The notes: a model not told the origin generated them from the sequence alone. Positions 43,982-54,569 are shown, counted from the stretch's first letter. The stretch is DNA of 57,287 nucleotides from Desulfobacterales bacterium (GCA_029211065.1 JARGFK010000001.1:101265-158551), one strand, 5' to 3'. A program made the numbers and translations.

Positions 43982-45271
43982 ATGAAACCGATTAAACTTT
44001 TATATATGCTGTTTGCCGTCGCCCTGGTGCTGCTGGGCGGTCCGGAAACGGGTTTTACCCGACAACCGGAAGTTTATGTCATCCGTGTGTCCAGCGCCAT
44101 CAGTCCGGGCACGGCCGATTATCTCAAAAAAGGGATTCTCCAGGCGGCCGAAGACCAGGCTGCGCTGATTATTATAGAGCTGGATACGCCCGGAGGGCTG
44201 GCGGAATCCATGCGCAACATTGAAATGGCCATACTCGGCAGCCTTGTACCGGTGGCGGTCTATGTGGCGCCGGCCGGGGCCAGGGCCGCTTCGGCCGGTG
44301 TCATGATCACCATGGCGGCCGATATTGCCGCCATGGCGCCGGGGACCAATATCGGTGCGGCCCATCCGGTGGGGATCGGCGGCAAAAAAATTGACAAGAC
44401 CATGGCGGACAAAGTCGTCAACGACATGGTGGCGCACGCAAAAAGCGTGGCTGAAAAACGGGGCCGCAATGCCGCCTGGGTCGAAAAAGCCATCCGGGAA
44501 AGCGTATCGGTTACGGAAACCGAAGCGCTCAAGGAAAATATTATCGATGTGATCGCCACTGATATGGACGACCTCATCCGTCAGATTAACGGCCGTACGA
44601 TTTCCGGCAAGGGTGTTTTAAAACTGGACGGCGCCAAAACAACCGTTCTGGAAGAAGGCCTGCGCACTAAGATCCTGAAAACCATCAGCGATCCCAATAT
44701 CGCCTATATCCTGATGATGATCGGCATCGCCGGAATTTATTTCGAACTGTCGCATCCCGGCGCGATATTTCCGGGGGTGATCGGCGCGGTTTCTCTGGTG
44801 CTGGCTTTTTTTGCCTTCCAGACGCTTCCGGTCAACTATGCCGGGTTTCTCCTGATCCTGCTGGCGGTGGTGTTTTTCATCATGGAAATGAAGATCACCA
44901 GCTACGGGCTTCTCAGCGTGGCCGGTGTGTTGTCATTTCTGCTGGGCTCCATCATGCTGTTTGAAGGGGCCAGCCCTGAATTGCGGGTAGCCTGGCGCGT
45001 GATGCTGCCAACCCTGGCGCTGGTGTGCGGCTTTTTTGTCGTGGTGGCAGGTCTTGTTTTCAAGTCCCAGACATCCCGGCCGCGGACCGGCTCAGAGGGT
45101 CTGGTGGGTGAGACCGGTGTGGTCAAGGAAAGGCTTGAGCCCGAGGGCAAGGTTCAGGTGCATGGCGAGCTGTGGAAAGCGCGTTCGGCCGAACCGATAG
45201 GGATCGGTGTCAGCGTGCGGGTTGTGAAAGTGGAGAATCTGATCATAGAGGTTGAACCGCTGAAGGGCTGA
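43982..45271 (+). CDS. nfeD: NfeD family membrane serine protease (long form)
   Basis: 429 aa from the ATG at 43982. Signal/membrane start ([14 protein letters not shown]), then a ClpP-type protease domain: [40 protein letters not shown] with the catalytic Ser, and a Lys in the [16 protein letters not shown] region. Four to five membrane helices and a C-terminal OB-fold domain ([20 protein letters not shown]) follow. Long NfeD proteins pair with slipins; the slipin gene is next. Confidence 0.93.
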   Translation: MKPIKLLYMLFAVALVLLGGPETGFTRQPEVYVIRVSSAISPGTADYLKKGILQAAEDQAALIIIELDTPGGLAESMRNIEMAILGSLVPVAVYVAPAGARAASAGVMITMAADIAAMAPGTNIGAAHPVGIGGKKIDKTMADKVVNDMVAHAKSVAEKRGRNAAWVEKAIRESVSVTETEALKENIIDVIATDMDDLIRQINGRTISGKGVLKLDGAKTTVLEEGLRTKILKTISDPNIAYILMMIGIAGIYFELSHPGAIFPGVIGAVSLVLAFFAFQTLPVNYAGFLLILLAVVFFIMEMKITSYGLLSVAGVLSFLLGSIMLFEGASPELRVAWRVMLPTLALVCGFFVVVAGLVFKSQTSRPRTGSEGLVGETGVVKERLEPEGKVQVHGELWKARSAEPIGIGVSVRVVKVENLIIEVEPLKG

Positions 45272-45362
45272 AGCCTATGTCCGAAGCACGAAATCCGAAA
45301 CAATATTTAATGGCCAAAATTCAAATGATCCAAACAATAGACGTATCTTAAAGGAGATTGCC

Positions 45363-46118
45363 ATGTATACAACCATAGCCATTGTCATACTGGTTGCGCT
45401 GTTTTTATCGTCGGCCATACGGATTTTAAATGAATATGAACGCGGCGTCATATTCAGACTGGGCCGGGTGATCAAGGCCAAAGGCCCGGGGCTGATCATC
45501 CTGATCCCGGTGGTTGATAAAATCGTCAAGGTCAGTTTGCGTCTGGTGGCCATGGACGTGGATCCCCAGGACGTGATTACCCGCGACAATGTGTCCGTGA
45601 AGGTCAATGCCGTTATTTATTTTCGGGTCGTCGATCCGGTCAAGGCGGTGATAGAGGTTGAAAATTATCAATACGCCATGTCCCAGCTGGCACAGACGAC
45701 CTTGCGAAGCGTGTGCGGCCAGGCGGAGTTGGATGAGCTGCTGGCAGCCAGGGAAAAAATAAATGCCGAACTCCAGGAGATCCTCGACACGCATACCGAT
45801 CCGTGGGGGATCAAAGTCGCCACAGTGGAGCTCAAACACATCGACCTTCCCCAGGAGATGCAGCGGGCCATGGCCAAGCAGGCGGAAGCCGAAAGGGAAC
45901 GGCGGGCCAAAGTGATCAATGCCGAAGGTGAATTTCAGGCGGCGGCAAAACTGGCGGAAGCCGCTGAAATTATCCAGGCGCATCCCATGGCCCTGCAGCT
46001 TCGGTATCTGCAGACCATGCGGGAAATGTCGGCCGAGAAAAATACCACCACGATTTTTCCCTTTCCGATGGATCTGTTTCGTCCCCTGTTGAAGCTGATG
46101 GATGAAAAGGCAAAATAA
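45363..46118 (+). CDS. Slipin/stomatin-like SPFH membrane protein
   Basis: 251 aa. One N-terminal membrane helix ([18 protein letters not shown]), then the SPFH/band-7 domain: [61 protein letters not shown] coiled-coil alanine/glutamate-rich region ([20 protein letters not shown]) follows. It scaffolds membrane microdomains and is a likely partner or substrate regulator of NfeD. The ATG follows AAAGGAGATTGCC. Confidence 0.95.
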   Translation: MYTTIAIVILVALFLSSAIRILNEYERGVIFRLGRVIKAKGPGLIILIPVVDKIVKVSLRLVAMDVDPQDVITRDNVSVKVNAVIYFRVVDPVKAVIEVENYQYAMSQLAQTTLRSVCGQAELDELLAAREKINAELQEILDTHTDPWGIKVATVELKHIDLPQEMQRAMAKQAEAERERRAKVINAEGEFQAAAKLAEAAEIIQAHPMALQLRYLQTMREMSAEKNTTTIFPFPMDLFRPLLKLMDEKAK

Positions 46119-46142
46119 GGGTTCAGGGTAAAAAATAATGGG

Positions 46143-46282
46143 CGCATGGCTAAAGGCTTACGGCTCAGGGGTAAGAAATAATACACAGAAGGTTGCGTCT
46201 AAGGCTGAGGTTGAGAAGGTGACTGAATCTTAACCTCAACCGCAACTTGCCATGGGCCGTTCGCCTTGTGCCGTAGGCCCTG
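46143..46282. repeat. GGCTAA-arm element with nested TTGAGGTT hairpin
   Basis: Outer arms GCATGGCTAAAGGCTTACGG and GCCGTTCGCCTTGTGCCGTA-GGCCC. The inner inverted pair is GCTGAGGTTGAGA / TCTTAACCTCAACC. Bases 46283-46487 hold no recognisable gene. Confidence 0.65.
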
Positions 46283-46487
46283 TTCTGCTATTGACAAGAC
46301 ATCCATTTAGTGGCATTCATTGGCGTACCCCAGACCGTTGTTTATGCGGTGCGTTTATAACAACAAGGCGGCGGCTTTATAGCTTCCGCTTGTGTTTTTT
46401 ATCTAAGGATCATATCCGGAATAGCCGACGGTCCGATTCTGCTTCTTTATAATCGGTTACGTCACGTGGAAAGGAGACCAACTGAAT

Positions 46488-46820
46488 ATGGCTGGAAAGA
46501 AGAAAAAAGAGGTAAAAGAAAAACCGTTGGAGAAAATAACGGTTAAGGAATTGCGCGAAATTGCAAAAGAAATCCCTGAAATTACCGGCGTCCACGGGAT
46601 GAACAAGACGGAGCTGTATGACGCCGTTCGAAAGGCAAGGGGATTTGCGGACAAGCCGGTTAAGATAAAGGCCGACACCTCGGTGCGCAGCATTAAAAAG
46701 AAGATTCGGGCGATGAAGACCGTGCGCCAGGAGGCCCTTGAAGCCGATGACAGAAAAAAGGCGGTGGTATATCGCCGGCGGATTTCCCGACTCAAGAAAA
46801 AAACCCGCAGGCCGGCATAA
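46488..46820 (+). CDS. Small Rho_N-domain protein
   Basis: 110 aa after GGAAAGGAGACCAACTGAAT. Residues about 15-50 (LEKITVKELREIAKEIPEIT, then GVHGMNKTELYDAVR) form the Rho termination factor N-terminal (SAP-like) fold. The remainder is highly basic and helical (KKKIRAMKTVRQEAL...RRRISRLKKKTRRPA). A nucleic-acid-binding protein is likely; the specific function is unknown. Confidence 0.85.
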   Translation: MAGKKKKEVKEKPLEKITVKELREIAKEIPEITGVHGMNKTELYDAVRKARGFADKPVKIKADTSVRSIKKKIRAMKTVRQEALEADDRKKAVVYRRRISRLKKKTRRPA

Positions 46821-46870
46821 AAGGACAGGGTGTCAGGGATCGGGGTTCAGCAAAAAAAGCTGAAGGGTAA

Positions 46871-47040
46871 TAATTGATGACTGATGATTGGCGATTGACG
46901 ATTGGCGATTGGTGATTGACGATTGGAAACGCCCTTAAATCAACAATCATCAATCATAGATCAACAATCTGAAAAACCCCTTGGCGTCCTTTGCGCCCCT
47001 GTCGGGTCGTAGCTTTAGCGAAGCCTGATTTGCGGTTCAA
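46871..47040 (+). repeat. GATTG element fused to a GAACCGC right-end variant
   Basis: The GATTG part is 46871-46970, with six units in the left arm. Its right end CAACAATCTG joins AAAAACCCCTTGGCGTCCTT and continues with CGGGTCGTAGCTTTAGCGAA to GCGGTTCAA. It matches the fusion at 43683 in layout. Confidence 0.8.
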
Positions 47041-47077
47041 ATGATTCTATCTTTATGATTGTAGTGGCAGGCGTAAT

Positions 47078-47665
47078 GTGATCGATCCATCCTCCATGGC
47101 CTTTGATATCGATGATGTCGTGGCCGACACCATGTCTTTGTTTCTGGAGATCGCCCGGCACGACTACCGGTTGGATCGGTACCGGCATGCGGACATCACC
47201 AGCTACATGGTGGAGGATTGCATCGATATCGACAAAGGGATTTTAGAGGCCATATTCAGCCGGATCGTCGAGGGTAATTTTTCGATCCCTTTATTGCCGC
47301 TGACAGGCGCGCCGGAAGTTCTTTCCCGGCTTTCCCGCTATCACCGGCCGCTTCTTTTTGTCACGGCCCGCCCCAGCCTGGACTCCATTTTAGATTGGAT
47401 CGAAGGGATTCTGCCCCTCGACCGGACCTGTATCGATATTGTGGCCACCGGGGCATTCGACGCTAAAGCGGATGTGCTGGTAAACCGGAATATTTCCTTT
47501 TTTGTAGAGGATCGACTGGAAACCTGCTACACCCTTGAGGCCGCAGGGGTAACGCCGATCCTTTTCAAGCGGCCCTGGAATCGAAAGGCGCATCCCTTTA
47601 CCGAGGTCGGCAGTTGGAGCGAGCTTGAAGAAATGATCGATTTTTATCCCATGGGACCCATATGA
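47078..47665 (+). CDS. HAD-superfamily hydrolase-like protein
   Basis: 195 aa from GTG at 47078 (AGG 6 nt upstream); ATG 47096 is an alternative. HAD motif I is AFDIDDVVADTM (DxD type); LLFVTARPS resembles motif II, and FFVEDRLETCYTLEAAGVTP resembles motif IV. It resembles 5'(3')-nucleotidase/YqaB-type proteins of unknown substrate. It overlaps the start of xerC by 4 bp. Confidence 0.83.
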   Translation: MIDPSSMAFDIDDVVADTMSLFLEIARHDYRLDRYRHADITSYMVEDCIDIDKGILEAIFSRIVEGNFSIPLLPLTGAPEVLSRLSRYHRPLLFVTARPSLDSILDWIEGILPLDRTCIDIVATGAFDAKADVLVNRNISFFVEDRLETCYTLEAAGVTPILFKRPWNRKAHPFTEVGSWSELEEMIDFYPMGPI

Positions 47666-48612
47666 GTGCAGCCCTCCTGGAAACTTTGATCCGATCTTTT
47701 GTGGAGTCGCTTTCCACGGAGAAAGCCTATTCCCAAAACACCTGCCGTGCGTATCTGCATGACCTGCAGGAATTTTCGGCTTTTGTTGCCAAAAAACGGC
47801 TCCAGGGTGGGCATCCGAATGGGGCGGAGGCGAAGGTCAGCGCCTGCCGGGTGGACGGCTTGATGATCAGGGAATTCCTGGGCGTTTTGCACAAGAAAAA
47901 TCAAAAAGCCACTGTGGCGCGCAAGCTGTCGGCGGTTCGGTCATTTTTCAGGTATATAGTGAAACACGGCGCTTTGCAGGAAAATCCGGTTGATTCGGTC
48001 TTGACGCCGAAGCAGGACAAGACCATACCGGTCTACCTGCCGGTGGACGACATGTTTCGCCTGCTCGATTCAATCACGACCGATACCCTCCTGGGTATGA
48101 GGAATCGTGCGATCTTTGAGACGCTCTATTCTTGCGGTTTGCGGGTTTCGGAAATTGCCGGTATGAATTTTTCGGATGTGGACTTCAATGCAGGTGTCGT
48201 TCGTGTTTTCGGCAAAGGCAACAAGGAGCGAATCGTCCCCATCGGGCAAAAAGCCGGTGAAGCCGTCCGGGCTTATCGGGACCGGCTCAAGGCGGAAAGC
48301 GGTGCAAAGACCGGCAGGGGTTGGCTGGACAAGGACGGCCCCCTGTTTTTGAATAAAAACTATGGCCGTCTGACGGCCCGGTCTATCGCGCGGATACTGG
48401 ATAAAACAGCGCTGGCATGCGGCATCGCAACACCGGTTTCGCCGCACGCCCTGCGCCATTCCTTTGCGACCCATCTGCTGGATGCCGGCGCTGATTTGCG
48501 GGTGGTGCAGGAACTGCTGGGGCACAAAAGCCTGTCCACCACCCAGAAGTACACCCATGTCAGCATCGACCGCCTCATGGAAACATACGACAAAGCGCAT
48601 CCGCGAAAGTGA
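47662..48612 (+). CDS. xerC: Tyrosine recombinase XerC
   Basis: 316 aa. SAM-like N-terminal core-binding domain (FVESLSTEKAYSQNTCRAYL), then the catalytic domain with Arg in YSCGLRVSEIAGM, HALRHSFATHLLDAGADLRV, LLGHKSLSTTQKYTHV with the nucleophilic Tyr. Together with XerD it resolves chromosome dimers at dif. Its place before hslVU is a common bacterial arrangement. Confidence 0.95.
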   Translation: MSAALLETLIRSFVESLSTEKAYSQNTCRAYLHDLQEFSAFVAKKRLQGGHPNGAEAKVSACRVDGLMIREFLGVLHKKNQKATVARKLSAVRSFFRYIVKHGALQENPVDSVLTPKQDKTIPVYLPVDDMFRLLDSITTDTLLGMRNRAIFETLYSCGLRVSEIAGMNFSDVDFNAGVVRVFGKGNKERIVPIGQKAGEAVRAYRDRLKAESGAKTGRGWLDKDGPLFLNKNYGRLTARSIARILDKTALACGIATPVSPHALRHSFATHLLDAGADLRVVQELLGHKSLSTTQKYTHVSIDRLMETYDKAHPRK

Positions 48613-48638
48613 GCAGTGACGGGCAACCGATTTAGTGA

Positions 48639-48883
48639 TGAACCGCAAAGGCGCAAAGGGCGCGAAGGCTTTTGTCCGAACCGGGTGCCGGCCGGAAAAG
48701 CATGGCCGCCTGCGGTTCGGGCAAAGATGCCCGTTTTAGCGACATGTTTAAAAACGGTTCTGCGGCGTAAAACCGGCGGAATAAATTGCCCCGCAGGGCG
48801 TTAGACTTCTTCCGGATCGTTACACCCGATCCGGAAGAAAATTTAAACAAACCCTTTGCGTCTTTTGCGCCTTTGCGGTTCAA
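48639..48883 (+). repeat. GAACCGC structured element, full copy upstream of hslV
   Basis: Ends TGAACCGCAAAGGCGCAAAG and TTTTGCGCCTTTGCGGTTCA. Inner hairpin 1: CCGAACCGGGTGCCGGCC with GCCGCCTGCGGTTCGGGC. Inner hairpin 2: CTTCTTCCGGATCG with CGATCCGGAAGAA. Nearly identical to the copy at 49557-49832, so hslV lies between direct repeats. Confidence 0.92.
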
Positions 48884-48994
48884 TTATTTTTTTTCGTTCC
48901 ATCGCTTCAGCGCGGGAAAGGACGACTTACAACAGGCCACAAAGGGTGAATACAAAGAAAACAAAAACCGTTTAACGGTAGCGAGGTTCAGAAG

Positions 48995-49543
48995 ATGAAC
49001 GGCGTTCAATCAACAAGCTTTCACGGCACCACGATCCTGGCGGTGCGGCACCGGGGCAAGGTCGTGGTTGCCGGCGACGGCCAGGTGACCCTTAACAACA
49101 CCATCGTTAAACATCAGGCCCGCAAAGTTCGCCGGTTGTACAACGAGAAGATTATCGTGGGGTTTGCCGGAGCCACCGCCGACGCGCTCAACCTCTTTGA
49201 CCGCCTGGAAACCAAACTGGAGCGGTACAACGGCAATTTAACCCGGAGCGCCGTTGAGTTGGCCAGGGACTGGCGAACGGATAAATACCTGCGCCGACTC
49301 GAAGCCATCATGATCGCCGTGGACCACTCCATCACTTTTTTGATTTCCGGAAACGGCGATGTGATTGAACCGGACGACAAGGTTATCGCCATCGGTTCGG
49401 GCGCAATGGCGGCCCGGGCCGCAGCAACCGCCTTGTTGAAATATGCCGACCTGGAGGCAGTCGAGATCGCACGGCAGGCCATGGAGATCGCGGCCTCTTT
49501 GTGCATCTACACGAACAATGTGATCACGGTGGAAGAACTGTAA
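48995..49543 (+). CDS. hslV: ATP-dependent protease peptidase subunit HslV
   Basis: 182 aa, GAGG 8 nt upstream. The N-terminal propeptide [11 protein letters not shown] precedes the catalytic threonine of [40 protein letters not shown] and [19 protein letters not shown] are family hallmarks. It forms the proteolytic rings of HslUV; the ATPase hslU follows after a structured repeat. Confidence 0.97.
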   Translation: MNGVQSTSFHGTTILAVRHRGKVVVAGDGQVTLNNTIVKHQARKVRRLYNEKIIVGFAGATADALNLFDRLETKLERYNGNLTRSAVELARDWRTDKYLRRLEAIMIAVDHSITFLISGNGDVIEPDDKVIAIGSGAMAARAAATALLKYADLEAVEIARQAMEIAASLCIYTNNVITVEEL

Positions 49544-49556
49544 GAAGCAGCAGGGA

Positions 49557-49832
49557 TGAACCGCAAAGGCGCAAAGGGCGCGAAGGCTTTTGCCCGAACC
49601 GGGTGCCGACCGGAAAAGCATGGCCGGCTGCGGTTCGGGCAAAGAGGCCCGTTTTAGAGACATGTTTAAACACGGTTCTGTGGCGCAAAACCGGCGGAAT
49701 GATCTGCCCCGCAGGGCGTTGGCCTTCTTCCGGATCGATACACCCGATCCGGAAGAAAATTTAAGCAACCCCTTGGCGTCCTTCGCGCCCCTGTCGGGTC
49801 GTAGCTTTAGCGAAGCCTGATTTGCGGTTTAA
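49557..49832 (+). repeat. GAACCGC structured element, full copy between hslV and hslU
   Basis: Same parts as the 48639 copy with few differences. Its right end is the variant GCGCCCCTGTCGGGTCGTAG, then CTTTAGCGAAG and TTTGCGGTTTAA, which is also found at 43802 and 46974. The rest of the 468-base hslV-hslU gap (49833-50011) shows GACGGACGACGGACAACC and a GGGTCGAATGACCC palindrome, but no gene. Confidence 0.92.
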
Positions 49833-50011
49833 TTGTTTTATTGTCCCAGCGCTCCGGCGCGGGAACGGACGACGGACAACCTCTCGGCTGTAAGCCCTTC
49901 GGTCATGAACCTCAGGGTCGAATGACCCAAAGCCGAATGGCAGGCAACCGACAATATGTTTTTAATATTCGGCAGAATCAAAAAACGAATACATAGAGAT
50001 CAACGAACATC

Positions 50012-51385
50012 ATGAGCGAACTGAAACCATTTGAAATCGTCATAGAACTGGATAAATACATCATCGGGCAGCATAAAGCCAAACGGTCGGTTGCCATTGC
50101 TCTGCGCAACCGCTGGCGGCGGCAGCAGGTCGATCCGGACCTGCGGGATGAAATTGCGCCCAAAAATATTATCCTGATCGGCCCCACCGGGGTCGGCAAA
50201 ACCGAGATCTCCCGGCGCCTGTCGCGACTGGCGGACGCCCCCTTCATCAAGATCGAAGCCTCGAAGTTTACCGAAGTCGGCTATGTGGGGCGCGATGTGG
50301 AATCCATGATCCGGGACATCACCGAACTGTCGGTCAATATGGTTAAGTCCAGGGAGCAGGAAGCGGTCAGGGACAAGGCCCGGGCCATCGCGGAAGAAAG
50401 GGTGTTGGACCTGCTGCTACCCAAAACGCCGGCATCCGGGGCGGCGAGACCGGACGGGGCGGCCGCAATGCAGGCTGAAGCTGCGCTGCCGCCGCCGAAC
50501 GACGGCCACGCCACCCGCGAAAAGCTGCGCGAAATGTTGCGGGCCGGCAAACTCGACAACCGCTACATCGATCTGGAGGTGTCTGAACGGGCCATGCCGG
50601 TAGTTGAAATATTTTCAAATGTCGGCATGGAGGAAATGGGAATAAACTTCAAGGATATGTTCAACAACCTGATGCCCAAAGCCACTAAAAAGCGCAAGGT
50701 CAAGGTGCCCGAAGCGCTGGAGATTATGGCCCAGGAGGAATCCCAGAACCTGGTGGACATGGACAAGGTCGTCAGCCAGGCCGTCGAAAAGGTGGAGCAG
50801 TCCGGGATCATATTTCTGGATGAAATCGATAAGATCGCCGGCAGCAACGGCGGGCACGGACCGGATGTTTCCCGCGAAGGGGTCCAGCGGGATCTGCTGC
50901 CCATCGTGGAAGGCTCTACGGTCACCACCAAGTACGGACCGGTCAGGACCGATCATATCCTGTTTATCGCCTCGGGCGCTTTTCACATTGCCAAGCCGTC
51001 GGACCTGATACCGGAGATGCAGGGCCGCTTTCCCATTCGGGTCGAGCTCGACTCCCTTGACCGCAGCGACTTCGTCAGGATTTTGACCGAACCCAAAAAT
51101 GCCCTGCTGCTGCAGTACATTGCGCTCTTGCGGACCGAAGGCGTCGATGTGGGATTTGAAGACGCTGCCGTTGAAAGGATCGCAGCGATTGCCGAAGAGG
51201 TCAACAACGCCACCGAAAACATCGGCGCGCGGCGGCTGCATACCATCATGGAGTGCCTGCTGGAAGACATTCTGTTTGAAGCGCCGGATATGGCTGAAAA
51301 GAAAATCGTCATCGATGAAGCGTTTGTGAACAATAAATTAAAAGATATCAAGGACGATGAGGACCTGAGCCGGTATATATTGTAA
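50012..51385 (+). CDS. hslU: ATP-dependent protease ATPase subunit HslU
   Basis: 457 aa. Walker A in [20 protein letters not shown], the HslU signature [20 protein letters not shown], an intermediate I domain (about residues 110-230) and Walker [21 protein letters not shown]. The C-terminus EDLSRYIL is the conserved tail that inserts into HslV. It unfolds substrates for HslV. Confidence 0.98.
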   Translation: MSELKPFEIVIELDKYIIGQHKAKRSVAIALRNRWRRQQVDPDLRDEIAPKNIILIGPTGVGKTEISRRLSRLADAPFIKIEASKFTEVGYVGRDVESMIRDITELSVNMVKSREQEAVRDKARAIAEERVLDLLLPKTPASGAARPDGAAAMQAEAALPPPNDGHATREKLREMLRAGKLDNRYIDLEVSERAMPVVEIFSNVGMEEMGINFKDMFNNLMPKATKKRKVKVPEALEIMAQEESQNLVDMDKVVSQAVEKVEQSGIIFLDEIDKIAGSNGGHGPDVSREGVQRDLLPIVEGSTVTTKYGPVRTDHILFIASGAFHIAKPSDLIPEMQGRFPIRVELDSLDRSDFVRILTEPKNALLLQYIALLRTEGVDVGFEDAAVERIAAIAEEVNNATENIGARRLHTIMECLLEDILFEAPDMAEKKIVIDEAFVNNKLKDIKDDEDLSRYIL

Positions 51386-51766
51386 ATAAGGCTGAAGGTA
51401 GGTAGGCTGAAGGGGTTATCAATAGATGATTGGCGATTGGTGATGGATGATTGGAAACGCCCTTAAATCGAAAATCATCAATCAAAGATCAACAATCGGA
51501 TAAGAATGGCCGAAGACAGAAGGTTGAGAAAAAGTAGGCAGCAGGGAGTAAGCATTAGGCAGAGAAAGGCCACGGCGCAAGGCTAAAGGCTTACGGCTAA
51601 GGGGAAGAAACAATGGGTTTGTTTTCCGTGCGCCCTGCGCCTTTTACCGTACGCCGGATTTTATGACTTCTGACCCCCGATCCCCGACCCCTTTGCGGTC
51701 TGGAAGGTTGAATACGGGAAGGTAATAAACATTTTTTCTAAATGACAATATGAAGCAGGTGAAACA
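51386..51766. repeat. Repeat mosaic between hslU and argB
   Basis: No gene is seen. From left: CTGAAG units (51390-51412), a GATTG element (51421-51499), CAGGGAGTAAGCATTAGGCA of the inverted CTACTGCC type, a GGCTAA-arm pair (CGCAAGGCTAAAGGC to CGTGCGCCCTGCGCC, about 51568-51658) and CTGACCCCCGATCCCCGACC. Confidence 0.75.
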
Positions 51767-52642
51767 ATGACCCCCAATGTGGCCGACATACTCATCGAGG
51801 CGCTGCCGTATATCCGCCGCTTTTACGGAATGACCATTGTGATCAAATACGGCGGGCATGCCATGGTGGACGAGCAGTTGAAGGAGGACTTCGCCCGGGA
51901 CATTACCCTGATGAAATTTATCGGTTTGAACCCCGTGGTGGTCCACGGCGGCGGCCCCCAGATCAACCAGGTGCTGGAGCAGATGGGCATCAGCCCCAAA
52001 TTTGTGCGGGGCATGCGGCTCACGGATCAGGCCACCATGGATGTGGTGGAGATGGTCCTGGGCGGCAAGATCAATAAGGCCATCGTGGCCCAGATCAACC
52101 AGCAGGGCGGCAAGGCGGTGGGCCTGAGCGGCAAGGACGGCGGACTGATCCTGGCACAGAAGCTTCACATCATCCATCAGACCGAAGTGGACAAACCCCC
52201 GGAAATTATTGATCCCGGCCTGGTGGGTGAGGTGACCCAGATCAATCCGGCCATCATCAATACGCTGACCCAGCAGGGATTCATTCCCATCATTGCGCCG
52301 GTGGGCGTCGGCAGCGCCGGGGAAACCTTTAATATCAACGCCGATCTGGTGGCCAGCAAGGTCGCCATGTCGTTGAACGCCGGCCGGTTGATCTTTATGA
52401 CGGATGTGGACGGTGTGCTGGACGTTAAAGGCGCGTTGATTTCATCCATTGATGCCGCCGGCGCCGAAGAGATGCTCCGGAAAACCATCATCACCGGCGG
52501 GATGATTCCAAAAATTGAGTGCGCCCTGGGGGCGGTAAAGTGCGGAGTCGAAAAAGTCCACATCATCAACGGCAAAAAGCGGCATGCGCTCCTGCTGGAG
52601 CTTTTTACCGACAAAGGCATCGGCACGGAAGTGAAGCAGTAG
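51767..52642 (+). CDS. argB: Acetylglutamate kinase
   Basis: 291 aa, AGGTG 6 nt upstream. Amino-acid kinase fold: [62 protein letters not shown]. It phosphorylates N-acetylglutamate, the second arginine step, and often is the arginine-inhibited enzyme. It is followed by argD and argF. Confidence 0.98.
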   Translation: MTPNVADILIEALPYIRRFYGMTIVIKYGGHAMVDEQLKEDFARDITLMKFIGLNPVVVHGGGPQINQVLEQMGISPKFVRGMRLTDQATMDVVEMVLGGKINKAIVAQINQQGGKAVGLSGKDGGLILAQKLHIIHQTEVDKPPEIIDPGLVGEVTQINPAIINTLTQQGFIPIIAPVGVGSAGETFNINADLVASKVAMSLNAGRLIFMTDVDGVLDVKGALISSIDAAGAEEMLRKTIITGGMIPKIECALGAVKCGVEKVHIINGKKRHALLLELFTDKGIGTEVKQ

Positions 52643-52649
52643 AAAGAGT

Positions 52650-52885
52650 AATTGATGATTGGCGATTGGTGATTGACGATTGGAAACGCCCTTAAATCGA
52701 AAATCATCAATCATATATCAACAATCGGAAAAGAAGATGCCTGCTATGAGACATGCTTAAGCGTGGCCCTGGGGAGTAAATCCGCGCAGCATACTGTCCC
52801 GCAGGGCGTTAGCCTTCTTCCGGATCGTTTTACCCGATCAGGAAGAAAATGAAACCCTTTGCGTCCTTTGCGACTTTGCGGTTAA
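52650..52885 (+). repeat. GATTG element fused to the right half of a GAACCGC element
   Basis: The GATTG part is 52650-52728. Its CAACAATCGG end joins AAAAGAAGATGCCTGCTATG, and the second part then continues through the CTTCTTCCGGATCG hairpin to GCGACTTTGCGGTTAA. The junction is the same as at 55668. Confidence 0.85.
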
Positions 52886-52963
52886 GTTGCTTTTTCGGAT
52901 CGAATAACCACGAACCGAAGCAGCGGTGAATCGACCCTAAAAATTGAGAGAAAGCGAAAGACC

Positions 52964-54151
52964 ATGAACACCGAGACCATCAAGACAGCCGACACGGTAA
53001 TGGCCAAAACCTATAAGCGGTTTCCCATTGCCGTCACCCGGGGCAAAGGATGCACCCTCTGGGATGAAACCGGCAAGGCCTATACCGATTTTGTATCCGG
53101 CATTGCCGTGTGCAACCTGGGCCATGCCCATCCGCGGGTGGCCGAGGCGCTCTGCCGGCAGGCCGACATGCTTTGGCATGTCTCCAACCTCTACTATACC
53201 CGGCCCCAGACGGATCTGGCCTCCTGGTTGACGGCGCACAGTTTTGCCGACCGGGCTTTTTTCTGCAACAGCGGTGCCGAAGCCAACGAGGCGGCCATCA
53301 AGCTGGCCCGCAAGTATTTCAGCGAAAAGGGCGACGCCGGCCGCTTTCGCATCATTTCCATGGAAAAATCGTTTCACGGACGCACCATGGCGACCCTGTC
53401 GGCTACGGGCCAGGATAAAATCAAGAAAGGGTTCGATCCGGTTCTGCCGGGGTTTGACTTTGTCCCGTATAACGATCCGGACGCCCTGCGGAACAGAATC
53501 GACGCTTCCACCTGCGCGGTGATCCTCGAACCGCTCCAGGGCGAAGGCGGTGTGTGTTGTCCGGACCAGCAGTATTTAAAGACTGTTCGTGAAATCTGTG
53601 ATGAGGCCGGCGCACTTCTTATTTTTGACGAAATCCAGACCGGCATCGGGCGGACCGGCACACTCTTCGCCTATGAACATTTCGGGGTGGCGCCGGACAT
53701 CATGACCCTGGCCAAGGCCCTGGCCAACGGCCTGCCCATCGGTGCCATGCTGGCCACGGAAAAGGTCGCTGCCGCGTTCGGTCCGGGCTCGCACGCTTCC
53801 ACCTTCGGCGGCACGCCCATTGTAACGGCCGCCGCCCTGGCCGTGCTCAAAACCATTACGGAAGAGGCCGTGCTGGAGCATTGCAGCCGGATCGGCGTGT
53901 ATTTTAGAGAAAAACTCAACACCCTCAGAGAGCGCCATGATGTCATTGTGGATGTCAGGGGGATGGGGCTGCTGCTGGGCATCAAGCTTAAAATCGACGG
54001 CGCCCCGGTGGTTGATAAATGCATGGAGAAGGGGTTCTTAATCAATTGCATTCAGGACACGATTTTACGGTTCATTCCGCCCTTGATCATCGAAAAAGAC
54101 GCAGTCGACGCCCTGGTGGCGTGCCTGGATGAAATTTTCAGTGAAAAATAG
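52964..54151 (+). CDS. argD: Acetylornithine aminotransferase
   Basis: 395 aa. Class III PLP aminotransferase: FVSGIAVCNLGHAHPRVAEA, FCNSGAEANEAAIKLARKY, LIFDEIQTGIGRTGTLFAYE and the PLP-lysine motif TLAKALANGLPIGAML. It makes N-acetylornithine from the semialdehyde. Its stop codon (TAG) is also the first base group of the repeat arm that follows. Confidence 0.97.
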   Translation: MNTETIKTADTVMAKTYKRFPIAVTRGKGCTLWDETGKAYTDFVSGIAVCNLGHAHPRVAEALCRQADMLWHVSNLYYTRPQTDLASWLTAHSFADRAFFCNSGAEANEAAIKLARKYFSEKGDAGRFRIISMEKSFHGRTMATLSATGQDKIKKGFDPVLPGFDFVPYNDPDALRNRIDASTCAVILEPLQGEGGVCCPDQQYLKTVREICDEAGALLIFDEIQTGIGRTGTLFAYEHFGVAPDIMTLAKALANGLPIGAMLATEKVAAAFGPGSHASTFGGTPIVTAAALAVLKTITEEAVLEHCSRIGVYFREKLNTLRERHDVIVDVRGMGLLLGIKLKIDGAPVVDKCMEKGFLINCIQDTILRFIPPLIIEKDAVDALVACLDEIFSEK

Positions 54152-54186
54152 CTGATAAGCTATTAAGCTGATAAGCTGATAATGGC
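54149..54186 (+). repeat. Left arm of the four-helix-bundle element
   Basis: Tandem units TAGCTGATAAGCTATTAAGC and TGATAAGCTGATAATGG. It is an inverted match of the right arm at 54570-54642 (CAGCTTATCAGCTC, CAACAGCTA). It starts within the argD stop codon. Confidence 0.85.
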
Positions 54187-54194
54187 TAAAAACA

Positions 54195-54569
54195 ATGGGT
54201 TTGGATGATAAAAACATATTTACCTTTCAGGATTTGACCGTATGGCAAAAAGCGGTTCAGTTTGCTGAAAGGGTTATCCAATTTATTGACGAGTTTGATA
54301 GACCTCGTAAACATTATCGTTTAATAGAACAGCTTGAGTCGGCAAGTACCAGTGTGGCAATGAATATTGCCGAAGGCAAGGGACGTCAAACCACTAAAGA
54401 GTTTATCCAGTTTTTATATATAGCCAGAGGATCATTGTTTGAAGTGATCACTCTCCTTGAAATTATGAACAAGGCAGCGTGGATAGAAAAGAAAAAAGTG
54501 GTAGAATTTAACAAGATGGGTTTAGAGCTGACGAAAATGATTAATGCACTAATAAAATCCATGAAATAA
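54195..54569 (+). CDS. Four-helix-bundle protein (S23/23S rRNA intervening-sequence protein family)
   Basis: 124 aa. The family pattern is clear: FQDLTVWQKAVQFAERVIQF, then YRLIEQLESASTSVAMNIAE, GKGRQTTKEFIQFLYIARGS and LFEVITLLEIMN. These proteins were first found in 23S rRNA intervening sequences and are related to the Avd accessory proteins of diversity-generating retroelements; their biochemical function is unknown. The gene is visibly richer in A/T than argD and argF and splits that operon. It is framed on both sides by inverted arms of short tandem units, so it looks like cargo of a mobile or transposed element. No good ribosome site precedes ATG 54195. Confidence 0.9.
   Translation: MGLDDKNIFTFQDLTVWQKAVQFAERVIQFIDEFDRPRKHYRLIEQLESASTSVAMNIAEGKGRQTTKEFIQFLYIARGSLFEVITLLEIMNKAAWIEKKKVVEFNKMGLELTKMINALIKSMK

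Noticed and set aside
43802-47040. TCGTAGCTTTAGCGAAG tandem units as tRNA or attachment sites
   Set aside because: No cloverleaf can be drawn and no integrase lies nearby; the units are part of the right-end variant of the GAACCGC repeat. XerC at 47662 is the housekeeping recombinase.
48650-49830. Short open frames within the GAACCGC elements (about 60-90 codons)
   Set aside because: They are read through inverted repeats in both directions, differ between copies and have no ribosome sites.
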